From the NCBI GenBank assembly GCA_015178975.1, contig WHVD01000091.1, positions 62,001 through 126,000 on the forward strand: 64,000 nucleotides of DNA, given 5' to 3'. Positions 1 through 11,239 of this stretch are shown one piece after another. Numbering within the stretch: the stretch's first letter is position 1; every line of letters starts with the position of its first letter. The notes beneath the pieces were generated by a model. The model did not search any database and was not told the origin of the DNA. It saw only the letters and a list, made by a program, of their open reading frames with translations. A program made the translations under genes and the position numbers. The DNA is from Hysterangium stoloniferum. Its lineage: Eukaryota; Basidiomycota; Agaricomycetes; Hysterangiales; Hysterangiaceae.

Positions 1-5
1 AACAA

Positions 6-3000
6 ATGGATACTTGGTTCCAACAGGGAGTAATCGAACCGTCCAAGAGTCCTTGGGGGGTGCCAGCCCTTGTCGTCTATCACAATGGGAAACCACGAGT
101 AGTGATCGACTATAGAAAGTTGAACAGTCTAACAGTTCCCGACGAATTCCCACTGCCACGCCAGTCGGAAATCATGCAAGCGCTTTCGGGCTCCAACATC
201 TTATCTTCCTTCGATGCACTAGCCGGTTTTACCCAACTTGAAATGTTAGAGGAAGACAAGCTGAAGACCACCTTCAGATCCCATCGAGGACTGTGGCAAT
301 TCAGGAGAATGCCCTTTGGACTTCGTAATGGACCTTCTATATTCCAAAGGGTTATGCAAACCGTACTTGCACCTTACTTATGGATATTCTGCCTGGTTTA
401 TATTGACAACATCGTGATCTTTTCTAAGACATGGGACGATCATCTAGAACATTTAGATCAGGTTTTACAAGCCATAATTGCTGCGGGAATCACTCTCTCG
501 CCCAAAAAGTGCTATGTGGTGTATAACTCGATTCTACTACTAGGACATAAGGTGTCTAGACTCCGCTTTTCGACCCATCAAGAAAAGGTCACCGCTATAT
601 TAGAATTGGTGACGCCCTCTAAGATAGCAGATCTTCAACGTTTTCTAGGAATGGTTCTGTACTTCTCCGCGTACATACCATTTTACTCCTGGATGGTCGC
701 TCCACTTTTCAACCTCTTGAAGAAAGGAGTTCATTGGAATTGGGATTCTGAACATGCCCAAGTTTTTGAGGACATCAAGGTTGCGTTGAGCTCAGCTCCA
801 GTACTCGGACACCCTGCGAGCGGTATGCTTTATCGGTTATACACAGACGCTTCAGACTTTGCGCTAGGATGTTGTCTCCAACAAATACAGAAAATGACGC
901 TTAAAGACCTTAAGGATACGAAAATTTATGCCCAAGCACAAGCAGCCTTCGATCAATCACGAGACATGCCCATCTTCGTTACTCGTTATAAAACCAAGGA
1001 GCCGGAATTCACCTGGATGGATTCCTGGGCCGCAGATTTTGACGACACCAGTGTCACGGTCGAACGTGTTATCGCCTATTGGAGCCATACGCTCAAGAAA
1101 GCAGAATGTAACTATTCAGCCACAGAGCGAGAAGTGTTAGCCGCTAAAGAAGGATTAGTCCATTTCCAGCCCTTTATCGAAGGTGAACATATCCTTCTGA
1201 TCACTGATCATGCGGCATTACAATGGGCCAGATCTTACGAGAATACTAATCATCGACTGGCCACATGGGGGGTGGTATACGCTGCATACCCCAGTCTGGA
1301 AATCCTACATAGAGCAGGACGAATACATAGCAATGTTGACCCACTGTCCAGACTTCCTCGAGTACCGGACTATGTTAGCCCTGCAAGAGACGACCTTTTA
1401 CCGATCGTAGCGGATTCTTATAACTGGAATGACAATGAGACGTTATGGGAGAACAAACCAGCGGAAAAAGCTGTCTTTCTCACTCATCACGAGTTAGTCG
1501 AACCAGTCGGAACCATGGAAGAGGTCCCCCAAACGAAATGGGACTTGCACAATCTCCCCAGAAATGATGAAACCGATGAAGCGAATTTTACTCTCTCGAA
1601 TCCACAATTGCTTATAGAGATCGACAAAAATTATGCTAAGGAACTTCGCGATGGATACCAGAAGGATCCTGCCTTCAGAAATCATTACACCACCGATCCC
1701 ATTTCTCCAAACATGGTAACTACTCCTTCACATTATTTCATCGGCAAGAATAAGTTATTGTTCTTTCAAGATTCGGACTGGAAAAGTCGAATCTGCATTC
1801 CTAGCAGCATGACGACAACCATACTCAAGCTGATACATGACAATCCTTTTGAAGGAGCTCATGCAGGTGGCCACAGGCTCTTTAATCTGATGAAAGACCG
1901 TTTCTTCTGGCCGAGGATGTTGCATGACTGCGTGGCATACGCTCGCAGCTGCGACATATGCCAGAAAACTAAAATTGATCATTCCGCTCGACAAGGAGCT
2001 CTTCGACCCGCGGATGTACCCCTAAGGCCATTTGAGGTTGTCTCGATGGACCTGATTACCGGATTGCCTCCTTCTACAGAGGGTGGTTATTCCGCCATCT
2101 TCATCACCGTGGATAAACTCACGCATTTCTTAATCTGTGAACCCACCACTTCAGATCTATCTGCAGAAGGATTCGCGCGAATCTTCGTGAATAAAGTAGC
2201 CGCTCCTTTCAGCCTGCCTTCAAGGATAATCTGTGATCGAGACAAGAGATGGACCTGTAGGTTCTGGAGAGAAGTCTGCAAAGTATATGGAAGTGCCCTT
2301 GCAGTATCCTCGTCCCACCATCCTCAGACTGACGGTCAAACGGAGAATGCTAATGCTATTGTGGAGCAAATGCTCAGAGCGTACTGCACCTCTTCGAAGG
2401 AGGAATGGTCTAAATGGACTCAAGTAGTGGCTCATACCTACATTTCGACAGTTCAAAGCTCAACAAGCTATGCGCCGGCCTTTTTGCTGATGAGATACTT
2501 ACCAAGAGGAATGTCTAGCTGTCTGGGAGGGGACGACCCTGTGGTTCTCAGAGAATTATCGGATAGCCCTGTAGCCGACCAATGGATCTTACAATTGGAA
2601 AATCACCGACAAGCGGCGTGGGATTCGATTGCGCGAGCACAAGAAACCCAAGCTCGCAGTTACAACAAGAGACGGAGATTAGTGGAAGATATCTCAGAGG
2701 GAGATTATGTTCTGATTAATCCCCATTCTCTCGAGCTTGTCGAAGCCAAGGGACCCGGAAGAAAACTTATACAAAGACGGATAGGGCCGTTTGAGGTCTT
2801 GGAAAAGATCAATCCTCAAGTCTTCCAACTCCGCATTCCCTCGGAATATCAATTACATCCAGTGATTAATCGAGACCATCTTAAAAAGTACCACCTCTCC
2901 CCTAAGGAATTCGGATCCAGGGAGCTACTTGAGAATCCTCGAGAACTCAATCGTAACAACGGGGAGTACGAAGTAGAAGCTATAGTAGGGCACAAAAAGC

Positions 3001-3029
3001 ATCGAAATCGACTCCTTTTCCAGGGTTGA
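6..3029 (+). pseudogene. Ty3/gypsy chromovirus Pol (RT, RNase H, integrase), 5' truncated by window
   Basis: Pol polyprotein of an LTR retrotransposon; the protease/gag part lies left of the window, so position 6 is not a real start. Seen in order: reverse transcriptase (residues ~1-240), RNase H (~275-450, YTDAS motif, with an extra ~70-residue insert), integrase HHCC zinc site (~620-665), integrase core (~675-830, D..D..E pattern), and a C-terminal module ending in a chromodomain start. Two lesions suggest a dead copy. The catalytic YxDD box reads YIDN (residues 132-135), so one catalytic Asp is lost. A TGA at 3027-3029 also cuts the chromodomain, which otherwise stays open in the same frame to a TAA near 3129. 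Chromodomain-bearing gypsy elements are a known group (chromoviruses). The element belongs with the third ORF and 3' LTR that follow. Confidence 0.9.
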
Positions 3030-3328
3030 TGGAAAGGATATGGACCGGAGGAGGACACTTGGTTAAACGGCAATGACCTTCGTAACGCTCCCACTCTTCT
3101 TAGAGCTTACAAGACTATTTATCGAATTTAATGATCATTTCACATCCTTACAACGACAACACTATTTATCTACTTCTAGCTCTACCCCCCCCCACTTTCT
3201 TCCCCCTCGGCCTTTCACTTCAATAACCGAGTGGAGCTTGAAATTAATATGAAATATGTAAATTCGCTAAAGAAAATTTTATTCCCCCTATCTCTTCCCT
3301 CCACGTCAACCTCTCTGATCAGTACACT

Positions 3329-5814
3329 ATGTCGCAGGAGCAACAACCCAAACCCAAGTTCCCCAACTTCAAAAGAATACCGCGACCTCAACCTATTAAT
3401 ACCTCTACCATGCCGTCTCGCACTGAACAAGTCGAGCACTCCATGAGTAATTCTGGAACACCTTTGCCAATACCCTCTGCTGCGCAGGGCGATATCGTGG
3501 GAACATCCACCAACTCGGGGAACGGAACCGCCTTTACTCCATACGCTCCTCTTCCCAGACCCCAATTTCCCAATTTTAAAAGAATACCTCGACCTCAAAC
3601 TACAGTTCCTTCTGCCCCATCACCTCGAACAGAAACTGTCGAGCGTGTGGAGGAGACCTCATTGTCCACGAATCCTACGGGGACGGACTCCGTTTCAAAA
3701 GCTACACCATGGTCCTCTAATACTTGGGGGGCTCCCTCGGGAACATGGAGCGAAACCCCACCACCTTCTCATAGTATTTTCCCTTCTACTGAAGAGGAAA
3801 TCAAAAAGAAACAGCAGTCTGAGGCTTTCTCTGCACAGGTTCAGGAGGAATTGAAAACACTTAAACGGAAGAGGAGAGAGGAGTACTTGGAAGGACAGTG
3901 GAGGATGGGGGCTAGGGATAATGTCCCTTCAAGGCAGACACGGCAGGAATGGAGGAGAATGGAAGGGCACAATAATCCTTCAATCATCGCTCCCCCTTCG
4001 GGTCATAAATGGACGGATTTCGCTGAAACGGATTGCAGCGACGGGGGCACGCCATGTGTTCGGAGTGTAGGACAAAAAAGTAGGAAAGGAAAAGATGGGG
4101 TCACCTTCTACGATTGGGACAAAATACAAAGGGTCAAATTACAAAGCATTGCATTGTGACGTGGAGATGGAGTTGCACTACCTCCCAGACCCCCTTCACA
4201 ACGTGGACCTCAGGAACGGACCTACCAGATGGGGCCCGGTGATCTTTCATCTGACTCGGAGGACGACCAATCTCGCTACCCCACCTACGACAGCAAGTAC
4301 CTCGGTGCTGACTGCCATGAAGGTTTCCTACTCCCTGACAACATTCACTTCTTCACAAGTGATCCTAACCAATGACGAAAGCTACCAACTTCCATCAGAG
4401 TTTGGAGAGGGTATCGTCCAGCAGACTCTGCGACCCCATCCAGTTCCTCTCATCTCCCTCCACCTCCGCCGGTCTCTTCCGTACCCACATTACAGCACTT
4501 TACACCCTTTTCGGAGTTACTGGGAAGTCTTGTACCATCCTCCGAGCTGCCTTCTCTTCCCCCTATACCACTACCCCTCCCCTTCACAGGACATTCTCTT
4601 ATATCACCGTCCTCATCCATACCCAAGCCTCCTCCAGCACTGTAGCCAATCTCACCCCTCTGCACGTCACCTGACCCTCTCGTCGCCTCCCACTCTACTC
4701 TGACGCCTTTGGTCCCTGTGGTGTCTAACATTCCCCTCACTTCCTTGACAACGCAGAGTCCACCGCCCGCCTCTCCCTACTCCCCTTGCGTTTCTCTGGG
4801 AAGCCCCATTCAGCATCCTAATGATACATTAATGGATATTGATCACCCTATCCCGGAAGTTCTCGCAACGCCTATGGAGGAAGTCCTCGAAGCGCCTCTC
4901 TCAGCCACAGACGTCTCCAAGGAACCCCCCCCCGGCAATGGAAGCCTTCGAGGAGCCTCCCCCCTTAAGCGAAAAAGCAAAAGGGAAACGACGAACCGAT
5001 ACTCAGGCTGACGAGCCCCTTGTCATGGACCCCCCCCCCCCCGGCCCACCCCATTTGCAGCCCCCCGCTGCAGCCGTCCTCTCCCCTCCACTCTGAGGAT
5101 ACGGCTGGCCCCTCCTGTCCCTTCCAGTCAAGTTGGATGCGCATGTCCATTAATTACCCCTCCGACATCTTCACTGTGGGATGCACATTAACACGACTGG
5201 GACCAACCCTGCGGCACCCCCTTCTTAAAGGGCATATCCAGGGGTATAGCGGGTCTCTCACATTGTCGGACCACATGAGTGCATTTTATTTATGTGTCAA
5301 CGACCCTAAGGAACAGCTGCGTTTAGCGGAGGATATCGAATGGGTGGAACTCTTCATGTTTCGGTCCTTACTTGTCAACTCTTCTTGTGTTCTTCCTGAC
5401 CACACACCAACCCACTCTGCAGTGGACCTCATTGACTTGTTGGAGCAACTGTTGCCAGATTCAGACACCTCGAGAGGAACCCCCCCTGGGGGAGACATGA
5501 GCTCCACACCACTCATCACTCCTACCCTGCCATCACTACACCCTCGACCCCCTCTCATTGCCCGTATTACTGACGCTTCTGCTGATCGCGTTCGCGCCAT
5601 AATTCGAATGCGCCAGAAGGCCTATGGTTGTTGGGTCTCGTCGATCCAAAAACTGGATGGGTTGACATCCACCAATGACACTTCGAGGCGGGAGGACATC
5701 GCTCTTTCCTTTCGTGCCAAGCATCTCACCTGGGGCAACGCTATCCTACACCTTGGGGGTTCATCGCAGGATGCATGGGGAGGAGTTCCAAGCGTCCTTC
5801 GACATCTTCTTTGA
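3329..5814 (+). pseudogene. Degraded third ORF of the gypsy element, between pol and 3' LTR
   Basis: A long coding-like stretch lies between pol and the 3' LTR. One frame runs from the ATG at 3329 to about 4930 and is interrupted only by single stops (TGA 4157-4159, TGA near 4373, TAG near 4640). It then changes frame at a run of C residues near 4926 and again at a longer C run near 5030, and finishes at 5814. The N-terminal part is Pro/Ser/Thr-rich with a repeated PNFKRIPRPQ motif (near residues 11-20 and 78-87) followed by a charged, coiled-coil-like stretch. The last ~230 codons look globular. There is no signal peptide or membrane segment, so despite the env-like position nothing supports an envelope protein. 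I do not recognise the family. Confidence 0.6.
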
Positions 5815-5839
5815 CATAGCTCTTCGACCTGGGGGGCAC

Positions 5840-6514
5840 TGTGAGAGGTATGGCGAAATACACTCAGGAAATATAGTCAGATGAGCTCTTACTATATTTC
5901 CTTTATTATTTCTATTTTCTCTCTTTTATTATATCTATAATTAGTTCGATGACCTATGTATGCGGTACATCAACTCTTGTGGGTGCACACATGCCAGACT
6001 TATGTATTCTAGCACCCGCAGTTTAGAACTCAAACACTTTTTACACTGCAACCACGACTTACCCAGACACCCATTAGTGTCCTGTAAGTTGTGATTGGTG
6101 TATCGTCTCAACCGTCACAGACAGGCTTTAGCTATATACTCTATCAGAGTTTCGAACTGTACCAGTCGAAACTCAATCCTTATTGCAACTCGCGTGGACC
6201 ACATCCACACTATTCTATTATTCGACTCTCTAGTACTCTACTTTACTTTCGAGCAGTCGTTCAGAATCGCACTTGACAGTCGTTCAGAATCGCACTTGAC
6301 AGTCGTTCAGAATCGCACTTGACAGTCGATTCTACTTATTCATTTAGCTCTCTACCTTATTCTAGATAGCTACTTCCTTCTACCGTATTGAACTAAGTAG
6401 TCAATACATGTTCATTCTGTATTAGACTTCGACAGTCAATACATCTTAGTGTCATACCTAAACGGTCGATATTCTTCATATATAGAACAGTTAGAACTTC
6501 CACTACTCTTCACA
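5840..6514 (+). repeat. 3' LTR of the gypsy element
   Basis: The sequence begins TGTGAGAGGTATG right after a G-rich tract (5831-5836) that could be the end of the polypurine tract, and ends CTCTTCACA, giving TGTGA/TCACA inverted ends. The same two ends bound the solo LTR at 7867-8270, which has a target-site duplication and so fixes the boundaries. The LTR contains three tandem copies of a 23-bp unit at 6254-6322. The left LTR is outside the window. Confidence 0.75.
6254..6328. repeat. 23-bp tandem repeat inside the LTR (3 copies)
   Basis: The unit CAGTCGTTCAGAATCGCACT plus TGA is repeated three times head to tail with almost no divergence, starting at 6254, 6277 and 6300. It sits inside the gypsy 3' LTR. 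The near identity implies a recent slippage or amplification compared with the age of the surrounding element. Confidence 0.85.
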
Positions 6515-6773
6515 CTCATACTAAGAATCACCCCATCCACCTTTGTGTGCGCTCGCCCACTCCCAGCCCCAACCCCTTGGCCTGACACTCGACTTGTCCT
6601 TCGGTCCTGATCGGTATCTCGCCAAAAGGAATTCTTTAGGATTAGTCTTTGCCCGTCCGAAATCTAAGGACACCCTACGGATATTTGTGAGGGCGCAGCA
6701 CATAAGCTAAAGCCAAGTCCTTCTGATCGGTCCCTGTCGGCCACCGACATTAGTCAGTTTTCAGTTCTTAACA
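6515..6773 (-). repeat. Partial copia LTR, 3' LTR remnant
   Basis: This 259-bp piece lies between the gypsy LTR and the truncated copia coding region. It ends TTCTTAACA, and it shares a conserved box (GTGAGGGYGCAGC...ATAAGCT.AAGCCAAGTCCT, near 6686-6723) with the right part of the LTR-like sequence at 10558-10981. The arrangement fits a minus-strand copia whose 3' LTR was interrupted by the gypsy insertion. Outside the shared box the two pieces are quite diverged, so they may be from different subfamilies. Confidence 0.45.
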
Positions 6774-7760
6774 ATGATCAACAACACACCGTTCCAGTTT
6801 TTAAAACACACGTTCCTGGCGGTGGTTCTTCAGGTGCACCAAATACATTATGTTCTACCATATTTTTCCACTCTGCCTGTCTAGCTTCTTCCCAAGCTAA
6901 TCCTTTGTCTCCCAGCATATTCAATGCTTCCTCTATCGTCGGATTGCCCAATGTCGAGAAAACAACCGGTATGTTAGAATCTTCTAATTCTTTTTCTTTG
7001 ACTGACAATGAACTTTGAATTCCTTCTCGTACTTTACCAGATCTTGTTATTCCATGAGAATAGTCAGGTACGTTTGACACTAATTGAGACTCTTCCTTCA
7101 TTGTAGTCTCCTCTTTTTCTTCGATAGGTCGAGGACGAGGTGGGATATGGATCGTGAGTCTAGGTTGAGGCTCACTCTCAATATGAATAATAGGAGGTAT
7201 GCTATTCATATCTCTAAATTGACCTTCATCTCCATAAGGCACCGGTGATGGCAAAGTCATTGCATCTTCGTGGAATATCACATCTCATACCTTTTCAATC
7301 CTCCTCATTCCAGGGAACCACACTAAATATCCAGATGAATACGGTTCATACCCAACCATATAACCCATCTTTGAACGTGAGTCCCATTTCTGACATCTTT
7401 GTTTAGGAACTGCCATGCTAACTGGACTTCTGAATATCCGCAAATGTGCTAAATCTGGCTTTCTCCAGTTATTCATTCAAGAGGCATATGTCCATTGTTT
7501 GCATGTGATGGACTCCGATTCCTCAAATATGCCATCATTTTGACTGTGATCGACCACAAGAATTTTGGGAGTTTTGATGTGTATAGTAAGTTTCGTGCAC
7601 CTTCTGCTATTTTTGTCACATATAACATTGTTCTTGCCCCTTCTGTAATGGTGCGTATACCTCTTTCTGTGACACCATTTTGCTGCGGTGTATATGGCAC
7701 TGAGGTAAATAAAGCTATTGTAAGACTAGTATCTGCTGCAGGTGCAGACAGACACTAGAA

Positions 7761-8357
7761 TGAGTGATGAGGAATAAACCACTACTGTATTGAAATCCAC
7801 ATGTACATAATATATACTAGTGGAGAACAATGGGATGTGAGCAACAATGGGATGTGGACTACAATGTGTGAGAAGTATGCTTTTACCACAGTTTCATTGT
7901 GGTAAAACACTCCTTTTATTTTATTTATATTTTACACATTTTATTCATATTTTGCTATCCTTTATATTCTTCAAATATTTCACCATTTCATTAGTTCAAA
8001 GCTTTGTGTATACTTGTGGGTGCACTCGCCACCAAATGAAACTCAGACACACTTTTACCCAAGCACCATCACTCATAAGACATAAACTAGGTCTACAGCG
8101 AGCAGTGATCAGGGTAACGTGTCAGCTACCACATAGGTAGCATTATCTGAGCTATCTAACACTTCAAGCCTTGAACTATGGCCGTCGAGGCCTCCACTCG
8201 AATCATCCATCTTCCCATTCTACTCATTTCTTCCTATATAGAACAGTCAGAACTTATACCACTCTTCACACAATGGGATGTGGACAACAATAGGATGTGG
8301 ACAACAATAGAACTAATTATTACCAAATCACAGTGTAGGGAGTCTCACTCCCTTACA
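7761..8357 (-). mobile_element. Copia-type solo LTR inserted in the copia integrase (itself split)
   Basis: A non-homologous block interrupts the copia integrase. On the minus strand it begins TGTAAGGGAGTGAGACTCCC, a palindromic hairpin typical of LTR ends, and it contains a 17-bp tandem repeat (consensus GACAACAATGGGATGTG on the plus strand). Without the nested element at 7867-8270 it is about 190 bp. The left boundary (TGAGTG at 7761) is less certain. The flanks CTAGA/CTATA only roughly match as a target duplication. Confidence 0.5.
7867..8270 (+). mobile_element. Gypsy-family solo LTR with 5-bp target duplication
   Basis: A 404-bp LTR starts TGTGAGAAGTATG and ends CTCTTCACA, the same ends as the 675-bp LTR at 5840-6514, so it is a related gypsy subfamily. 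It is flanked by CAATG at 7862-7866 and 8271-8275. Removing the LTR and one CAATG restores the 17-bp tandem repeat of the host sequence, which is strong evidence for insertion. Internal similarities to the other LTR include CTTGTGGGTGCAC and TATAGAACAGT.AGAACTT. Confidence 0.85.
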
Positions 8358-10557
8358 CTATACCTTTCGATAACAGATAACTTCTAAATTCCAAATTTAT
8401 TAGCTCAGTTCCATTATCCATCATAACTCCTTGGACCCTCGTATTGAATAACGTCTCCAGTTGAGTTATATATTCTTTTATTTTGCACACTGCTTCCAGC
8501 TTGGTTGCTAATGTTTCAACCCATACAGCTTGGGAGAAGTTGTCAACAACGATAATGAAATAACGCTTTTTGTTGAAACTTATTGTTTCCATAGGTCCGG
8601 CTAAATCCATATGGAGTAATTCTTCCAACTTCATCGCTCTGGTACATCCAGTTTTGAATGGGTTTCTGCGCTGTTTACCCTCACTACATGCAATGCAGTC
8701 AGCTTTGAAACCTTCAAGTTCTTCGATTTCCATTCCGGTCGCAAAATGTCGTGCAAGATTCTTAATAGCATTCATACTCAAATGCCCCAAATGCTGATGC
8801 CATCGCATAATATCACATGTCGAACTTGCGGAAAATATCATAGGTACATCTTCCAACCTATTCTGTAATTCATTGTCTGATAAATTCGTATATTTGCATA
8901 CTGGTGGTGACACAGGGATTGTATCCAGCTGAAAAGGGTATACATTACCCCTCTCATTCACCTCAATGAGTGTATGGCCTGACGAATCGACAATTGTAGA
9001 ACCTGTTTTGCTCAACATAACGCGATATCCATCTTTGAAAAACTGTGCGGGATTAAAGAGTCACACCTTAACTTCTGGAGTCCATTTGACATTGGGAATT
9101 TCACCTATAAACTCCAGACCATGTCCCGTAACCTTGAAATGCAATGTTCCAATACCTCTGGCATGAATATAAGTGCCATTTGCCGTTTGGATTTTCTTCT
9201 GATTTTTATATGCCATAAAATCATGTAAGTCATACATACTCGGCACATAATGTCCTGATGCTGTGGAATCCAGGAAATATTTATGTGGCACACTCTCCTT
9301 GCTCAAGAAAAATGTGGATTCGATGGTGGTAAACATTCCCCTACTTGCAACTGAGGGAGATGGTGTATTTCCAGATGAGTCGTTACTTCTATTTTGGTTC
9401 TTTCAATTTTCAGATCACTGAGCATATCTTTGTTTTCTTTTAGGACAATCACTTGCCCAATGTGACAAATCCCCGCATTCGAAACAACCAGATTGTGGAG
9501 TACTCCTCCTGATCTGTGTTCCTCACGGAATGGTGGCACGACCACGACCCCTGTTACGATACACTCCTCACTGCATACTGATTCCCCTCTGGGGGCGAAA
9601 CGTGGAACCTTCACCCCTCTGGGCATGAAATGCGGAACCTTTGCCATAGCCTGGACGTATTTCCTTTCGAATCTCAACTTGATGCAGTTTATTAACTACT
9701 TCCTCCACAGTATCAATGTCATAATCGATTGTCGTTGACATTATATCAAAATCCTCAGGTAGTGTACTCATGAATAGGCAGTCAGCATTCGTAATGGCAT
9801 GACCAGCCTCCAACAATTTAAGTCTGATGAAGTCCATTTGGGATTTATATTCGATAATTCCTGTCCCATCGTAATGCATACGAATGAGCTCTGATAGTAG
9901 CATCGCACAACTATTTGCCAATCGTGTTCCGTAAGTTGTCTTCAAAGTTTCCCATACTCTGACTGGATTACTATCCACCATTATAGCCACCCTGGGCTTG
10001 TCTTCGACATGCAGCATTATTTCACTATAGGCCCTCTTCTTTCGAAGCTCCCAGGCCTCTTCAATCTCTAGCTCCTCCTTCATAGGAACTTTTGAATCTG
10101 CACGTACTGGATCCACCAGTTCTCCCGTTACAACCTTCCATTGGTTTAAAGACTCCAGCACAGTTTTCATACTCGCTGTTACAACTGGAAATCCCGCCGG
10201 ACTCCAGGCACTAACTTATACGCACCCGCACCCTATATGCACCCGTTATCAGTTCACCAGAATTCCCACTGGACTCCATACGTCAGACTTGTCTACGTCC
10301 GTCTTCATTATGTTGTGTTTCAGTCACTGGAAAACTCACCGGACTCCATCTCTGTCTAATTCTGACCTCATCCCGTGCATCAGTCACCGGACCCTGCTCA
10401 GAATACCTGTCTTCCCTCTAACCGAGCCCCGTTCCCATTTTAGTCAAATGACCTGTCACGATTCGGACTCCGCTCCTGCTCCGTTTCCCATTATGGTTTA
10501 TGATTTGTCACTATTTGGACTCCGCTCCATTCTGTCCCATTCCTAACACCAATTTGG

Positions 10558-10981
10558 TGTTGACTATTCCCGTTTTATGTTTTGCTCATTTCGTTTCATT
10601 ATTACTGGATTTGGTATGACATTTACTCCACAGTCTATTTAAACTGGCAGATGTTGTACATACAATCCAGTCAGAAAATCGGCTTAGATTCCCCCCAGTA
10701 ATCTAATACATTTTCCACTCTAAAAACCTACTTGATTCACACTGCTCACACTAGTCGGAGCCCACGCATCTATCTCTCTCACCAATCTCGACTCACGACC
10801 CACAACCTCCGACCTACGACCCCCCGACCCACGAACCCCGCCTGGATTCCCCGGGATTCCCATCTGCCCATCTGAAATTGGACGACACGATCTAGTGAGG
10901 GTGCAGCCTATAAGCTGAAGCCAAGTCCTACTGGATATTCCGTGGGTTTCTCAGGAGACCCGCCCTGTACTTATTCTAACA
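10558..10981 (-). repeat. Copia 5' LTR
   Basis: A 424-bp stretch has LTR-like ends (TGTTGAC on the left, TCTAACA on the right). It lies just upstream (in minus-strand sense) of the copia Gag, and its right part shares a ~40-bp box with 6515-6773. The 390 bp between it and the Gag start hold several loose copies of CACYGGACTCC. The site next to the LTR (AATTGGTGTTAGG on the minus strand) is a possible primer site, but I do not recognise the tRNA. Confidence 0.55.
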
Positions 10982-11131
10982 CTCGCACTCCAAGTAAAAT
11001 AGTTGTCTTTGCGTAACTTCGAAAAGACTTGGTAAGCACTCCCAGTGCTTATTTCATAATTCTTAATTTTGTCCAGGGTAGTCATTTGAGCAATAAAGGA
11101 TGGCTTGCTTATTGTATATTATTAATATAAA

Positions 11132-11149
11132 GAGCCGGGGCCCATAACC
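11132..11149 (-). other. Copia-type primer-binding-like site
   Basis: On the minus strand this reads GGTTATGGGCCCCGGCTC, complementary to the anticodon region of initiator tRNA-Met, as used by copia (a half-tRNA primer). The neighbouring sequence carries two copies of a CTAAAGAYGTTTAAGTA motif (11148, 11202). The LTR end next to it does not show the usual CA, so the assignment is tentative. Confidence 0.4.
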
Positions 11150-11239
11150 TAAAGACGTTTAAGTATCTCAGCAGTTAAATGTTCACTGTATTATACAATA
11201 CCTAAAGATGTTTAAGTACTAAATACATAGATAAGTTTT

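Larger units (their letters stand above)
6774..10170 (-). pseudogene. Ty1/copia Gag-Pol remnant, disrupted
   Basis: Decayed copia polyprotein read on the minus strand in several frames. From 10170 downward: Gag with a UBN2-type domain (9570-10170), a frameshifted zinc-knuckle/linker region (9303-9677), aspartic protease with LDSTASGH (near 9230-9260), GAG-pre-integrase with WHQHLGHLS (near 8790), integrase core with HMDLAGP and DNGTE, then after an insertion TPQQNGV (near 7690). It stops at the very start of reverse transcriptase (6778). RT and RNase H are missing, so the element has an internal deletion as well as frameshifts. The 7761-8357 block interrupts the integrase between the DNGTE and TPQQNG motifs; reading frame resumes on the other side. 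It cannot be active. Confidence 0.85.

Noticed and set aside
3329..5814. Envelope-like gene because of its position after pol
   Set aside because: No signal peptide, no membrane segment and no cysteine pattern; kept as an unknown third ORF.
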